From Oscillospiraceae bacterium (GTDB lineage: Bacteria; Bacillota; Clostridia; Oscillospirales; Oscillospiraceae), in assembly GCA_015067995.1 (NCBI GenBank), contig SVLJ01000011.1, positions 19,476 to 83,475 of the forward strand: 64,000 nt of DNA. Direction: 5' to 3'. A program made the translations under genes and the position numbers. How positions within the stretch are numbered: position 1 is the stretch's first letter; the number at the start of each line of letters is the position of its first letter. The notes beneath the pieces were generated by a model, which saw only the letters and a list, made by a program, of their open reading frames with translations, had not been told where the DNA came from and ran no database searches. Shown here in pieces: positions 33,600 through 42,935 of this stretch.

Positions 33600-34337
33600 T
33601 CAGATTTCTTCAATAGCGCAGATATTTTCCAGTCCGGCAATATGCGCCAGCACCGCGGTGTGAGGCTGTCTGCCGGAAAGGCGCAGCGTCAGAATGGCAT
33701 TGGGTCTCCGTTGGACGCCTCTGGTCTTCTCCCGGTCAATGTCCACATCCATCACCTGTATTTCCTTTTCCTTGATGTGGCGGACAATGGCGGTGATATC
33801 GTCCAGCCGCTCAAACTCCACATAGATATTCATGTTCCGGCCATTGGCCACGGTGAGCTCCTCCAGCGCCGGAAACACCATGATGCACAGCACGATCATG
33901 ATGAAAGACAGGATCACACCCTCATAAAAACCTGCGCCGATAGCAAGGCCGGTGCAGGCGGAAGCCCACAAACCAGCCGCAGTGGTCAGTCCCTTGACCT
34001 CCTGCCGGGCCGTCACGATGATGGTTCCGGCGCCCAGGAAGCCGATGCCGTTGACCACCTGCGCACCAAATCGGGCCACGTCAGCCTTGACGCCCAGATC
34101 CCGCAGCATATTGGCCCATTGGGTGTTAATCATCAGCTCCTCATACTGACCCAGCAGCATCGCCAGCGCTGCGCCAAGACACACCAGCATGTATGTACGG
34201 AAACCAGCTGCCCGCCGTTTTCTCTCCCGCTCCAGGCCGATCAGGCCACCGAAGATCATGGCCATAGTCAGGCGCAGCAGGGTGGATGCGAAATTCAGTT
34301 CCCGGAAATATTCCAGTATGCTTCCCAATTCAGGCAT
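33600..34337 (-). CDS. MgtC/SapB family protein (copy 2)
   Basis: A 245-residue paralogue of the following gene. The start at 34337 comes after AGAGGTTT; upstream codons lie in a hairpin. Signatures are GGLIGLERERKRRAAGFRTY, GAQVVNGIGFLGAGTIIV and KGLTTAAGLWASACTGLAIG. It has an extra loop (about residues 72-88) between helices two and three. Tandem mgtC pairs may form a hetero-oligomer; nearness to mgtE points to Mg2+ homeostasis. Confidence 0.92.
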   Translation of the reverse strand: MPELGSILEYFRELNFASTLLRLTMAMIFGGLIGLERERKRRAAGFRTYMLVCLGAALAMLLGQYEELMINTQWANMLRDLGVKADVARFGAQVVNGIGFLGAGTIIVTARQEVKGLTTAAGLWASACTGLAIGAGFYEGVILSFIMIVLCIMVFPALEELTVANGRNMNIYVEFERLDDITAIVRHIKEKEIQVMDVDIDREKTRGVQRRPNAILTLRLSGRQPHTAVLAHIAGLENICAIEEI

Positions 34338-34383
34338 AAACCTCTCTCCTCTCTTTCTGCTCCGTCTGCTTTGGAATATATGG

Positions 34384-34416
34384 AAAGCAAGACGGTACTT
34401 TCGTACCGCCTTGCTC
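34384..34416 (-). terminator. Terminator of the thiolase gene
   Basis: On the minus strand AGCAAGGCGGTAC and GTACCGTCTTGCT pair (one mismatch) around GAAA, followed by TTTCC. It lies about 85 bases after the thiolase stop and 47 before the mgtC start, so partial read-through is possible. Confidence 0.65.
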
Positions 34417-34498
34417 TTCACTTACTTCAGGACATCCGCCGACCGAAATCGGGGATTTTCCTATCGGTTGTAGGTAGAAAAGCGCGTTTCTTTTTATC

Positions 34499-35752
34499 TT
34501 AGCACTTTTCGAAGATAGTTGCAACACCCATGCCGCCGCCGATGCACAGAGTAGCCAGACCCTTCTTGGCATCCTCGCGCTTGGCCAGCTCGTGCAGCAG
34601 GGTAACGATGATACGGGCGCCGGAAGCACCAACGGGATGGCCCAGAGCAATGGCGCCGCCGTTGACGTTGACCTTAGCCATGTCGAAGCCCAGCTCGCGG
34701 GCAACAGCGATGGACTGAGCGGCGAAAGCCTCGTTGGCCTCGATCAGATCCATATCCTCGATCTTCAGGCCGGCCTTGTCCATAGCCTGACGGGAAGCGG
34801 GAACGGGGCCCACACCCATGATCTTGGGATCCACGCCGCCCTGGCCCCAGGAGACCAGCTTGGCCATGGGCTTCAGGCCGTACTTCTCAACAGCTTCCTT
34901 GGAAGCCAGAACGATAGCGGCAGCGCCGTCGTTGATGCCGGAAGCGTTTGCAGCGGTAACGCGCTGAACATGCTTGTCAGCGTCCTCGGCGTGAACGCCG
35001 GTCAGCTCGAAGGTATGCTCAACAGCAACGGTCTCAGGCAGGACGGGGAAAGCGCCGCGCAGCTTGGCAACGGACTCAGCAGTCACGCCGGCCTTGGGGA
35101 ACTCGTCGACCTTGAACTCCACCATAGTCTTCTTCTGCTTGACCATGACGGGAACGATCTCGTCGTTGAAGCGGCCGGAAGCCAGAGCGGCCTCAGCCTT
35201 GTTCTGGGAAGCAGCTGCGAACTGGTCCAGCTCCTCGCGGGTGATGCCCCAGATGTCACAGATGTTCTCAGCGGTGGTGCCCATGTGATAGTTGTTGTAA
35301 GCATCCCACAGGCCGTCGTTGACCATGGTATCGATCATCTTGTTGTTACCCATGCGGGCGCCCCAGCGGGCAGCGGGGATGGAGTAGGGAGCAGCGGACA
35401 TGTTCTCCATGCCGCCTGCCACAACGATGTCAGCATCGCCGGCAGCGATGGAGCGAGCGCCCTCGATAACGGACTTCATACCGGAGCCGCAGACCATGCC
35501 CACGGTGTAAGCGGGAACAGCGATGGGCACACCAGCCTTGATGGCAGCCTGACGTGCGGGGTTCTGACCCAGACCGGCGGTCAGGATGCAGCCGAACATG
35601 ACCTCATCCACCTGCTCGGGCTTGACGCCTGCGCGGTTCAGTGCTTCCTTGATGACGATGCCGCCCATCTCGGCAGCGGGAGTGTCCTTCAGGGAACCGC
35701 CAAAGGAGCCGATGGCGGTGCGGCAGCAGTTGACAACATAGATTTCTTTCAT
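34499..35752 (-). CDS. thlA: Acetyl-CoA C-acetyltransferase (thiolase)
   Basis: A 417-residue thiolase II that condenses two acetyl-CoA to acetoacetyl-CoA, the first step to butyrate in these anaerobes. The nucleophile Cys is in [11 protein letters not shown] (about 88), the His in [17 protein letters not shown] and the second Cys in LCIGGGMG near the C-terminus. A segment of about 25 residues ([20 protein letters not shown]) is inserted before the conserved [11 protein letters not shown], which explains the length above the usual 392. Start after GGAGGCACATC. High use of preferred codons fits strong expression from its own promoter. Confidence 0.95.
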   Translation of the reverse strand: MKEIYVVNCCRTAIGSFGGSLKDTPAAEMGGIVIKEALNRAGVKPEQVDEVMFGCILTAGLGQNPARQAAIKAGVPIAVPAYTVGMVCGSGMKSVIEGARSIAAGDADIVVAGGMENMSAAPYSIPAARWGARMGNNKMIDTMVNDGLWDAYNNYHMGTTAENICDIWGITREELDQFAAASQNKAEAALASGRFNDEIVPVMVKQKKTMVEFKVDEFPKAGVTAESVAKLRGAFPVLPETVAVEHTFELTGVHAEDADKHVQRVTAANASGINDGAAAIVLASKEAVEKYGLKPMAKLVSWGQGGVDPKIMGVGPVPASRQAMDKAGLKIEDMDLIEANEAFAAQSIAVARELGFDMAKVNVNGGAIALGHPVGASGARIIVTLLHELAKREDAKKGLATLCIGGGMGVATIFEKC

Positions 35753-35896
35753 GATGTGCCTCCGTTATTATTCATTCATATTTTTTCCGGCAGAACTTCT
35801 CCCTGCCGGGGCGATACTCTGCAAGCTTTCCATCAAGCAGCCATCCGGGAGTGCGCCACGGGATGGAAAAAGGCAGACTTCTTCTTGCCATCTTTC

Positions 35897-35925
35897 ATTA
35901 TAGGCATACTTTTTTGTTTCGTCAA
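35897..35925 (-). promoter_or_regulatory. Promoter of the thiolase gene
   Basis: The minus strand reads TTGACG, 17 bases, TATAAT. It gives a leader of about 135 bases that contains two small hairpins. The rest of the 363-base spacer (35926-36115) is AT-rich with no gene. Confidence 0.85.
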
Positions 35926-36115
35926 TGAATTTTTTGATTTTTTGCCGTCATTTCGTTAATAAAATATCAATCTTTTCCGTTTTTGCGAACAAAATCGTTT
36001 GCTTTCCATTTCCGCTTCTTTTTCCGGCAAATTTCCAAAACTTTCCGAATGTGACGGTGCTCCTTTGCTCCGGTTTTTTCATCCTATTCACAACTGCATA
36101 TCAGCAGAACCCGAT

Positions 36116-39100
36116 TTATGTCTCCGGCTGCATTGCCAGCTTCAGATCCTCCACAAGCGTCAGAGCCGCATCCAGCACATGGGTTCCGGACAGCAGCGTC
36201 AGCGTCAGAGACGGCTTTTCACCGGCATTCAGGATCAGCCTGCGGCGGTATTTTGCCAGACCGCAGACCCGCACCAGCGCCTCTGGCTGAAAATGCTCCA
36301 GCGTCAGCTTCAGGCGGTCGCCCCGCTGCACGATCTCCGATACACCGGCCGCCACCGCCGCGGCACGCAGCATCGCCACATCCAGCAACGCCAGCACCGG
36401 TCTGGGGGGCTCGCCGTAGCGATCAATGAGTTCATCCAGCACGTCTGCGCTGTCCTCCTGAGAACGGATGGCGGCGATGCGCCGGTAAATGTCCATCCGC
36501 TGCTCCGCAGAAGCCACATAGCTCTCCGGGATATTGGCATTGATGGTAAGATCCGCGGAGCATTCCGGCGTCACTGTCCGCCGTTCTCCCTTCTCCTCCA
36601 ACACAGCCTCCTCCAGCAATTTTAAATAGAGATCGTAGCCCACGCTCATAAGGTAGCCGGACTGCTCAGGGCCCAGCAGATTTCCGGCCCCCCGGATCTC
36701 CAGATCCCGCATGGCGATGCGGAAACCCGCGCCGAACTCCACGAATTCCCGAACAGCGGAGAGCCGTTTGGCAGCGTTCTCCTGCAGCACCTTGCCCCGG
36801 CGGTAGGTAAGATAGGCATATCCCCGGCGGGCACTGCGTCCCACGCGGCCCCGGATCTGGTGGAGCTGGGCAAGCCCCATACGGTCAGCATCCTCAATGA
36901 TGAGGGTGTTGACATTGGGAATGTCGATGCCGGTTTCGATGATGGTAGTGCATACCAGCACATCCGCTTCCCCGTCCACCATGGCCTGCATAACAGAGGA
37001 AAGCTCCTGCTCATTCATTTTTCCGTGTCCGGTGACGATGCGCGCCTCCGGTCCAAGCAGCTTCCGGATACGCGAGGCGGTAAGGTCGATGGTCTCCACC
37101 CGGTTGTGGAGGTAATACACCTGTCCGCCCCGGGCCAGCTCCCGGCGCATGGCGTCCTCCAGAACGGCCCAGTCCTGTTCGATCACATAGGTCTGCACCG
37201 GCTGGCGGTCACGGGGCGGCTCCTCGATGGTGGACATGTCCCGCAGACCGGAAAGGGCCATGTTCAGAGTACGGGGAATGGGGGTTGCGGACAGGGTCAG
37301 GGTGTCCACCTGCTTTGCCATTTCCCGCAGCCGCTCCTTATGGGTCACGCCGAAACGCTGCTCCTCGTCGATGACCAGCAGACCGAGATCGTGGAACTTT
37401 ACATTCTTCTGCAGCAGCTTGTGGGTGCCGATGACCAGATCCACCCTCCCCTCCTCCATGGCCTGCAGAATGCGCTTCTGCTCCTTGGCGGCGGTGTAGC
37501 GGGACAGCACCTCAATGGTCACAGGGAATGCCCGGAACCGGCTGGCTGCTGTAACAAAGTGCTGCCGCGCCAGTACGGTGGTAGGCACCAGAACTGCCGC
37601 CTGCTTACCGTCCAGCACACACTTCATCACCGCCCGGAGAGCCACCTCTGTCTTTCCGTAGCCCACATCGCCGCACAGCAGACGATCCATGGGGCGGGCA
37701 CGCTCCATGTCCTTTTTGATCTCCTCCACCGCACGGAGCTGATCCTGCGTCTCATCGTACTCAAAGGATTCCTCAAATTCTCTTTGCCACTCCGAGTCCG
37801 GCGAGAAGGCAAAGCCCGGCTGCCGGGCACGCTGTGCGTACAGCGCAATCAGTCCTTTGGCAAGATCTTTGACGGCAGCCTTGGCACGGGATTTCTGCTT
37901 GACCCATTCCGTACCTCCCAGCTTATTGAGTCGGGTACGCTCCTGCGCATCCTCTCCGCCGCCGATATATTTGCTCACCATATCCAGCTGGGTCACCGGC
38001 ACATACAGACAGTCACTGCCGGCGTATTCGATGCGGATATAGTCTTTTTCCACGCCGTCCACCGGCATTTTCTGAATGCCGGTAAACCGCCCGATGCCGT
38101 GGTGGACATGGACCACCAGGTCACCCGGTGAAAGATCCGTGTAGGACTGGAGTTTTTTCCGGCTGCTGTCTTTCTGCAGTCTCTGCTTTCGCCGGGGCGC
38201 AGCCGTCAGCTGTCCCTCTGTCAGAACTGCCAGCCGCAGAGAGGGATATTCGCTGCCGGCGGACAGCGCACCGATGGTGATTCGAACCTCTCCGGCGGCA
38301 GGCATTCCCTTCCCCTCCGGGTCCAGCACAGCATAGATGCCCCGCTCCTCCAGCAGACGATGCAGATTCTTCGCTCTGGCTTCACCGCCGCACAGCACCA
38401 GCACGGCATTGCCCGTCTCCCGGTAATGGGCCATGTCGGACACCGCCACTTCCAGGCTGCCGCCATAGGAGCTCAGCTGCTTGGCATTCATGGCCAGCAG
38501 ACCTTTTGGCTTCAGCGGCAGGCGGGATGTGGGCAGCGAATCCATCATAATGACAGGGTAATCCTCCAGCCGGGCATAGAGCTCTCCATCCCCCAACGTA
38601 ATGTCTGCGCACTCACCGGCCAGCAGACCGGCCTCCATCAGCGCCTCCGTATCCTGCCGGATCTGCAGCAGTGTTCCCTTGACCCGCTCATCCACCCGGC
38701 CGCTTTCACACAGGAATACCAGAGCATCCTCCGGCAGATAATCCATGCCGCAGGCCGACTCCGGGTGGATCAGCGTCAGATACCGGTCCATGCCGCCGGG
38801 AATCACGCCGTCCCGCAGGCGGGCCGCATCCTCCTGCAAGGTTTTGACAATGCTTTCCGTGCCCTTTCTGCGGACCGCCTTATCCGCCAGTCCGGTCATT
38901 GCCTCCGCAAGTCCCGGCAGCCCGCCGGGTGCGTTGTGGGGCAGCACCTCCGCCGCCGGCAGGATCAGCGCCTCCTCCACATTGCGGGTACGCCGCTGAG
39001 TAGTCGTATCAAAGGCGCCCAGCGAATCGATCTCATCGTCGAACAGCTCGCAGCGCACCGGTTCCTCCATCAGCGGCGAAAAGACATCCAGAATACCGCC

Positions 39101-39628
39101 CCGGAGGGCAAACTGTCCTACCCCCTCCACCTGATGGCAGCGGCTGTATCCGGCAGCCACCAGACGGTCTGCCAGCGTCTTCAGATCCACGGTTCCGCCC
39201 ACGGTCAGCCGCATGGCGCAGCTGCGCAGCAGCTCCGGCGGCATGGTGCGCACCATCAGACTGTCCACGGTGGTCACCACTGCATCTGCTTTTCCCTCCG
39301 CCAGAGCGTACAGAGCCGCCAGCCGCGCCTGTTCCCAGCCCCGGGAGGCAACGGCATTGGGTCGGAACTGCCACTCTCTGGTCAGCAGCAGCACAGGCTG
39401 CCGCCCGGTCAGCGCTGCGAGATCCGCTGTCAGGGTGTGCGCCTCCCGCTCATCGCCGCAGATAAACACCGCCGGCCGCTGTGCCGCCGCTGTCACCGCC
39501 GCGCCGATCTGAGCACGATGCACACCGGCAAGCCCCGTCACGGCCACCGGGCAGCCGCCCTTCTCCACACAGTTGACCAGCTCTGCAGCCTCGGGGATGG
39601 TATTTAATATTTTCAGAAAAGCTTCCAT
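36116..39628 (-). CDS. mfd: Transcription-repair coupling factor Mfd
   Basis: A 1170-residue motor that removes stalled RNA polymerase and recruits UvrA. It has a UvrB-like N-terminal region (about 10-330), a CarD-like RNAP-interacting domain (LSPGDLVVHVHHGIGRFTGI), and a RecG-like helicase with Walker A GDVGYGKTEVALRA, DEEQRFGV and TLSATPIPRTLNMALSG. RVGRSARRGYAYL and the C-terminal TRCF domain follow. The start MEAFLKILN follows AGGGGTTGCGCT; an ATG nine codons upstream has no site. Confidence 0.97.
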   Translation of the reverse strand: MEAFLKILNTIPEAAELVNCVEKGGCPVAVTGLAGVHRAQIGAAVTAAAQRPAVFICGDEREAHTLTADLAALTGRQPVLLLTREWQFRPNAVASRGWEQARLAALYALAEGKADAVVTTVDSLMVRTMPPELLRSCAMRLTVGGTVDLKTLADRLVAAGYSRCHQVEGVGQFALRGGILDVFSPLMEEPVRCELFDDEIDSLGAFDTTTQRRTRNVEEALILPAAEVLPHNAPGGLPGLAEAMTGLADKAVRRKGTESIVKTLQEDAARLRDGVIPGGMDRYLTLIHPESACGMDYLPEDALVFLCESGRVDERVKGTLLQIRQDTEALMEAGLLAGECADITLGDGELYARLEDYPVIMMDSLPTSRLPLKPKGLLAMNAKQLSSYGGSLEVAVSDMAHYRETGNAVLVLCGGEARAKNLHRLLEERGIYAVLDPEGKGMPAAGEVRITIGALSAGSEYPSLRLAVLTEGQLTAAPRRKQRLQKDSSRKKLQSYTDLSPGDLVVHVHHGIGRFTGIQKMPVDGVEKDYIRIEYAGSDCLYVPVTQLDMVSKYIGGGEDAQERTRLNKLGGTEWVKQKSRAKAAVKDLAKGLIALYAQRARQPGFAFSPDSEWQREFEESFEYDETQDQLRAVEEIKKDMERARPMDRLLCGDVGYGKTEVALRAVMKCVLDGKQAAVLVPTTVLARQHFVTAASRFRAFPVTIEVLSRYTAAKEQKRILQAMEEGRVDLVIGTHKLLQKNVKFHDLGLLVIDEEQRFGVTHKERLREMAKQVDTLTLSATPIPRTLNMALSGLRDMSTIEEPPRDRQPVQTYVIEQDWAVLEDAMRRELARGGQVYYLHNRVETIDLTASRIRKLLGPEARIVTGHGKMNEQELSSVMQAMVDGEADVLVCTTIIETGIDIPNVNTLIIEDADRMGLAQLHQIRGRVGRSARRGYAYLTYRRGKVLQENAAKRLSAVREFVEFGAGFRIAMRDLEIRGAGNLLGPEQSGYLMSVGYDLYLKLLEEAVLEEKGERRTVTPECSADLTINANIPESYVASAEQRMDIYRRIAAIRSQEDSADVLDELIDRYGEPPRPVLALLDVAMLRAAAVAAGVSEIVQRGDRLKLTLEHFQPEALVRVCGLAKYRRRLILNAGEKPSLTLTLLSGTHVLDAALTLVEDLKLAMQPET

Positions 39629-39669
39629 AGCGCAACCCCTGTCAAAAAATGGCAATTCTTGCTAACGAC

Positions 39670-39704
39670 ACAGCGCCCCCGACGCACTTGTCCGGGGGTG
39701 TTGT
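39670..39704 (-). terminator. Hairpin between pth and mfd
   Basis: CCCCCG pairs with CGGGGG, extended by wobble pairs, around an 11-base loop. It has no T-run and may be an attenuator or just a folded spacer. Confidence 0.35.
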
Positions 39705-39739
39705 ATCTATGAAACGAAACGCCCCGGAGGGCAAAATCG

Positions 39740-40333
39740 TCAGTTAAAAAGATTCATGGCCTTCTGGCAGTCGCCGTCATCCCGGATGATACATTCCGCC
39801 GCGGCGACAGCTCGCTCAAAGGAATCCTGCAGGATCTTCCGTTCTGCCTGAGAGGGATTCCCGATGACCCAGTCGATCATGTCTCCCTCCTGACCGGGAG
39901 CGCCTACCCCCACCTTGACGCGGGGGAATTTGTCGCTTCCCAGATGGGCAATGATGTTTTTGATGCCGTTGTGTCCGCCGGCGCTGCCGGAGGGACGCAC
40001 CCGGATCTTGCCCACGGGGATGGAAACATCGTCGTAGATCACCAGCACCTTTTCCGGCGGGATCTTGTAAAACTGCGCAGCTTCCCGCACTGCCTCACCG
40101 GAGAGGTTCATGAAGGTCTGGGGCTTCATCAGCAGGCAGCGGGCTCCGCCAAAGGTAAGCTGGGCAGTAACGGCCTTGAATTTCAGCCGGTCGATGCGGA
40201 TTTTCTCCTTCTCTGCCAGCAGATCCAACGTCAGAAATCCCATGTTGTGCCGGGTCTTTGCGTACTTTTCGCCCGGATTGCCCAGTCCCACCACCAGCCA
40301 CTCCACGCCGGTGTTCTTCTTTTCAAACAGCAT
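39740..40333 (-). CDS. pth: Peptidyl-tRNA hydrolase
   Basis: A 197-residue enzyme that recycles peptidyl-tRNA. The start at 40333 follows AAGGAGCGGGCAT. Conserved parts are VVGLGNPGEKYAKTRHNMGF (catalytic His), KPQTFMNLSGEAV, VIYDDVSIPVG with the catalytic Asp, and RPSGSAGGHNGIKNIIAHLG. Pth-mfd order is common in Firmicutes, and this pair keeps it. Confidence 0.97.
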   Translation of the reverse strand: MLFEKKNTGVEWLVVGLGNPGEKYAKTRHNMGFLTLDLLAEKEKIRIDRLKFKAVTAQLTFGGARCLLMKPQTFMNLSGEAVREAAQFYKIPPEKVLVIYDDVSIPVGKIRVRPSGSAGGHNGIKNIIAHLGSDKFPRVKVGVGAPGQEGDMIDWVIGNPSQAERKILQDSFERAVAAAECIIRDDGDCQKAMNLFN

Positions 40334-40461
40334 ATGCCCGCTCCTTGTCCGTTGATTCTTTCCGCGTTGATTTGGGTGTTTTGCGGAGAAATGCCACAAG
40401 GGCGGGAAAGTCGCCTTCCCCGCCTTTGCGTGATGTACTCAAAATGCCAATGTCCAGGTGC

Positions 40462-41418
40462 TCAGCGGAACAGCTTGGAAATGGAGACTTCCTGATAGAT
40501 GCGCTCGATGGCCTCGGAGAACATGGGTGCCACGGACAGATACTTGATCTTCTCGCTGGTGGTGGGACCGGCGGGAATGGTATCCAGCAGAGCCAGCTCA
40601 GTGATGACGCTGTTGTCAATGCGCTCGATGGCGGGGCCGGACAGGACGCCGTGAGAAGCACAGGCGTGGACGCTCTTGGCGCCGCCGACCTCAACAAGAG
40701 CCTTGGCGGCGTTGCACAGGGAACCGGCGGTATCCACCATGTCGTCGAAGAGGATGCAGTCTCTGCCTTCCACGTTGCCGATGATGTTCATGACCTCACA
40801 GGAGTTGGCCTTCTGGCGGCGCTTATCCACGATGGCCATATCCATATGCAGCTTCTGGGCAAAGATGCGGGCGCGTGCCACGCTGCCCACGTCGGGAGAG
40901 ACCACCATCATGTTCTCGCACTCTGTGCCGAACTTCTTGGCATAGTAGTCAACAAAGATGGGGTTGCCGGCCAGGTGATCCACAGGGATATCGAAGAAGC
41001 CCTGGATCTGAGCGGCGTGAAGGTCCATGGTCAGAACGCGGTCAGCGCCTGCCTCGGTGATGAGGTTGGCCACCAGCTTGGCAGTGATGGGATCGCGTGC
41101 CTTGGCCTTGCGGTCCTGACGGGCATAGCCGTAATAGGGCATGACGGCGGTGATGCGGCCCGCAGAAGCGCGCTTCAGAGCATCGATCATGATCAGGAGC
41201 TCCATCAGGCTCTTGTTGACCAGGCCGCAGGTGGGCTGAACCACGAACACGTCGCTGCCGCGAACGGTTTCATACAGGGAAACAAAGATCTCGCCATCAG
41301 AGAAGATGCCGACCTCAGCCTCGCCCAGCTTCGCACCCATCTGCTTGCAGATCTCCTCTGCCAGGGGTCTGTTTGCGTTACCAGTGAAAATCTTGATATC
41401 TTTACCATGAGAAAACAT
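40462..41418 (-). CDS. prs: Ribose-phosphate pyrophosphokinase (PRPP synthase)
   Basis: A 318-residue class I enzyme making PRPP from ribose 5-phosphate and ATP. It shows FSDGEIFVSLYETVRGSDVF, YYGYARQDRKAKARDPITAKL with the flexible loop, DLHAAQIQGFFDIPVDHL, and the PRPP loop DCILFDDMVDTAGSL. RBS AGAGGGAG precedes the ATG. It lies between the GlmU-like gene and pth, the usual glmU-prs-pth-mfd order of Firmicutes. Confidence 0.97.
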   Translation of the reverse strand: MFSHGKDIKIFTGNANRPLAEEICKQMGAKLGEAEVGIFSDGEIFVSLYETVRGSDVFVVQPTCGLVNKSLMELLIMIDALKRASAGRITAVMPYYGYARQDRKAKARDPITAKLVANLITEAGADRVLTMDLHAAQIQGFFDIPVDHLAGNPIFVDYYAKKFGTECENMMVVSPDVGSVARARIFAQKLHMDMAIVDKRRQKANSCEVMNIIGNVEGRDCILFDDMVDTAGSLCNAAKALVEVGGAKSVHACASHGVLSGPAIERIDNSVITELALLDTIPAGPTTSEKIKYLSVAPMFSEAIERIYQEVSISKLFR

Positions 41419-41477
41419 ATGCGAACTCCCTCTTTCTTTTGTGTTTTCGTATATGAATTGTTAATGGAACTACTTTG

Positions 41478-42599
41478 TTATTTTTTCCCGTACAGCCGTC
41501 TGCGTCGGGCTGCCCAGCCCTCCTTGACGGTCTGGGGTGTTCTGGCCACTGCCAGCGCGTCCGCCGGTACATCCTTGGTAATGGTACTGCCGGCCGCTGT
41601 ATAGGCGCCCTCACCCACTGTCACCGGTGCCACCAGGTTGGTGTTGCAGCCCAGGAATGCATCATTCCCTATGGTGCAGCGGAATTTCCGGTGTCCGTCA
41701 TAGTTGGTGGTAACGGTACCGCAGCCGAAATTCACTCTCTCTCCCACGTCACTGTCACCCACGTAGGTCAGGTGAGAAATCTTGGTGCCGCTGCCGATGA
41801 CGGAATTTTTCACTTCCACGAAGTCTCCCACCTTGACATGGTCACCCACACGGGAATTGGGGCGCAGATATGCGAAGGGACCTACTGTGGTATGAGAACC
41901 CACCACGCTCTCTGTCATCTGAGATGCGTTGACCTCCGTATCGTCACCCACAATACAGTCCCGGATCATGGTGTTCGGCCCGATCAGGCAGTTTCTGCCG
42001 ATGCAGGTCTCTCCCTGCAGGATGGTACCGGGCAGAACCAGAGTTCCCCGTCCGATGGTCACTCTGGGATCCACATAGACCGCGCCGGGATCCAGAATAC
42101 GCACACCGTTTTCCATGTGCCGTTTCACCAGAACATCACGGCAGGCCAGTTCAAGCTCTGAAAGATTGTGACGGTATACCGCCGTCCAGCCGTTCAGTTT
42201 CTCTGCTCCGGAAACAGCATTGCCTGTTTCACTGCTCCAGCTCTCCCGCAGCGAGGCCGCCTCAGCGGTATAGCTGTACCCGCTGCCGCCCGCCAGCTCC
42301 ATCGGAACCTGTGCGCAGGGGAACACGGCAACCGCACCGTCCTCCTGCAGAAATTTCAGCAATTCGGTCTTTTCACCGGAGATGATGACATCATCCTCCC
42401 GGTCGAAGCATTCGGCGACCTCTTCCGCATACTCCTGCGGACAGAAAACAAAAAACCGGCTGGCGCCATCGGCCTTCATCTGCCGACCCATCCATCGCAG
42501 AACAGGGCAAAACAGAACGGTCTCCAGCATCAGCGGTCGTTCTTCCGGGGAAAAATAATCCTCAGCATCGAAACAAAAGATTGCTCTCGTCTGATCCAT
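41478..42599 (-). CDS. GlmU-like N-acetyltransferase with a degenerate uridyltransferase domain
   Basis: A 373-residue protein in the normal glmU position before prs. The start MDQTRA is chosen because GGAGG lies nine bases before it. The C-terminal left-handed beta-helix is intact: many hexapeptide repeats from about residue 170, SHLTYVGDSDVGE with the catalytic His, GCGTVTTNYDG and RTPQTVKEGW. The N-terminal 160 residues keep a trace of the sugar-nucleotide fold (PVLRWMGRQMKADGASRFFVF) but have no GxGTRM nucleotide loop and are about 80 residues too short. So it can acetylate GlcN-1-P but probably cannot make UDP-GlcNAc. A separate uridyltransferase must exist elsewhere. Confidence 0.85.
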   Translation of the reverse strand: MDQTRAIFCFDAEDYFSPEERPLMLETVLFCPVLRWMGRQMKADGASRFFVFCPQEYAEEVAECFDREDDVIISGEKTELLKFLQEDGAVAVFPCAQVPMELAGGSGYSYTAEAASLRESWSSETGNAVSGAEKLNGWTAVYRHNLSELELACRDVLVKRHMENGVRILDPGAVYVDPRVTIGRGTLVLPGTILQGETCIGRNCLIGPNTMIRDCIVGDDTEVNASQMTESVVGSHTTVGPFAYLRPNSRVGDHVKVGDFVEVKNSVIGSGTKISHLTYVGDSDVGERVNFGCGTVTTNYDGHRKFRCTIGNDAFLGCNTNLVAPVTVGEGAYTAAGSTITKDVPADALAVARTPQTVKEGWAARRRRLYGKK

Positions 42600-42657
42600 G
42601 GGAATCATCCTCCTTCCCGCAGGCGCTCAAAGCGCCCCAAATTACAGATACACCATC

Positions 42658-42686
42658 ATTATAACAGAGTTCTTGTAAAAATCCAG
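42658..42686 (-). promoter_or_regulatory. Probable promoter of the glmU-prs-pth-mfd run
   Basis: A good TATAAT on the minus strand, with a weak -35 (CTGGAT or TGGATT) 16-17 bases upstream. The spacer 42690-42870 between this and the trmL promoter is AT-rich without a gene. Confidence 0.5.
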
Positions 42687-42876
42687 TATGCACCTGTGAC
42701 GAAAGCATAGAAAATTCCCTCCTGTTTTTGGCAGTTTGGCCGGACTTTCCTCTATTCTGCCCATTTTTCCGTCATTTCTTCCTTTGCTCAAGGTTTCTGC
42801 CGCATCATTTCTGCACGACCCGTCCGTTTTTGTACTTCTTTTTTTGAAAAAAAGCATTATTTTCTTGATTTTATAG

Positions 42877-42905
42877 TTGAATTTGTGTTCGTAATGGATT
42901 ACAAT
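42877..42905 (+). promoter_or_regulatory. Promoter of trmL
   Basis: TTGAAT, 17 bases, TACAAT. It predicts a start near 42912, before the AAGGGAG of trmL, which supports the TTG start of that gene. Confidence 0.7.
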
Positions 42906-42935
42906 GAACTTCGCGCCTGGAAAGGGAGTGTTTTT

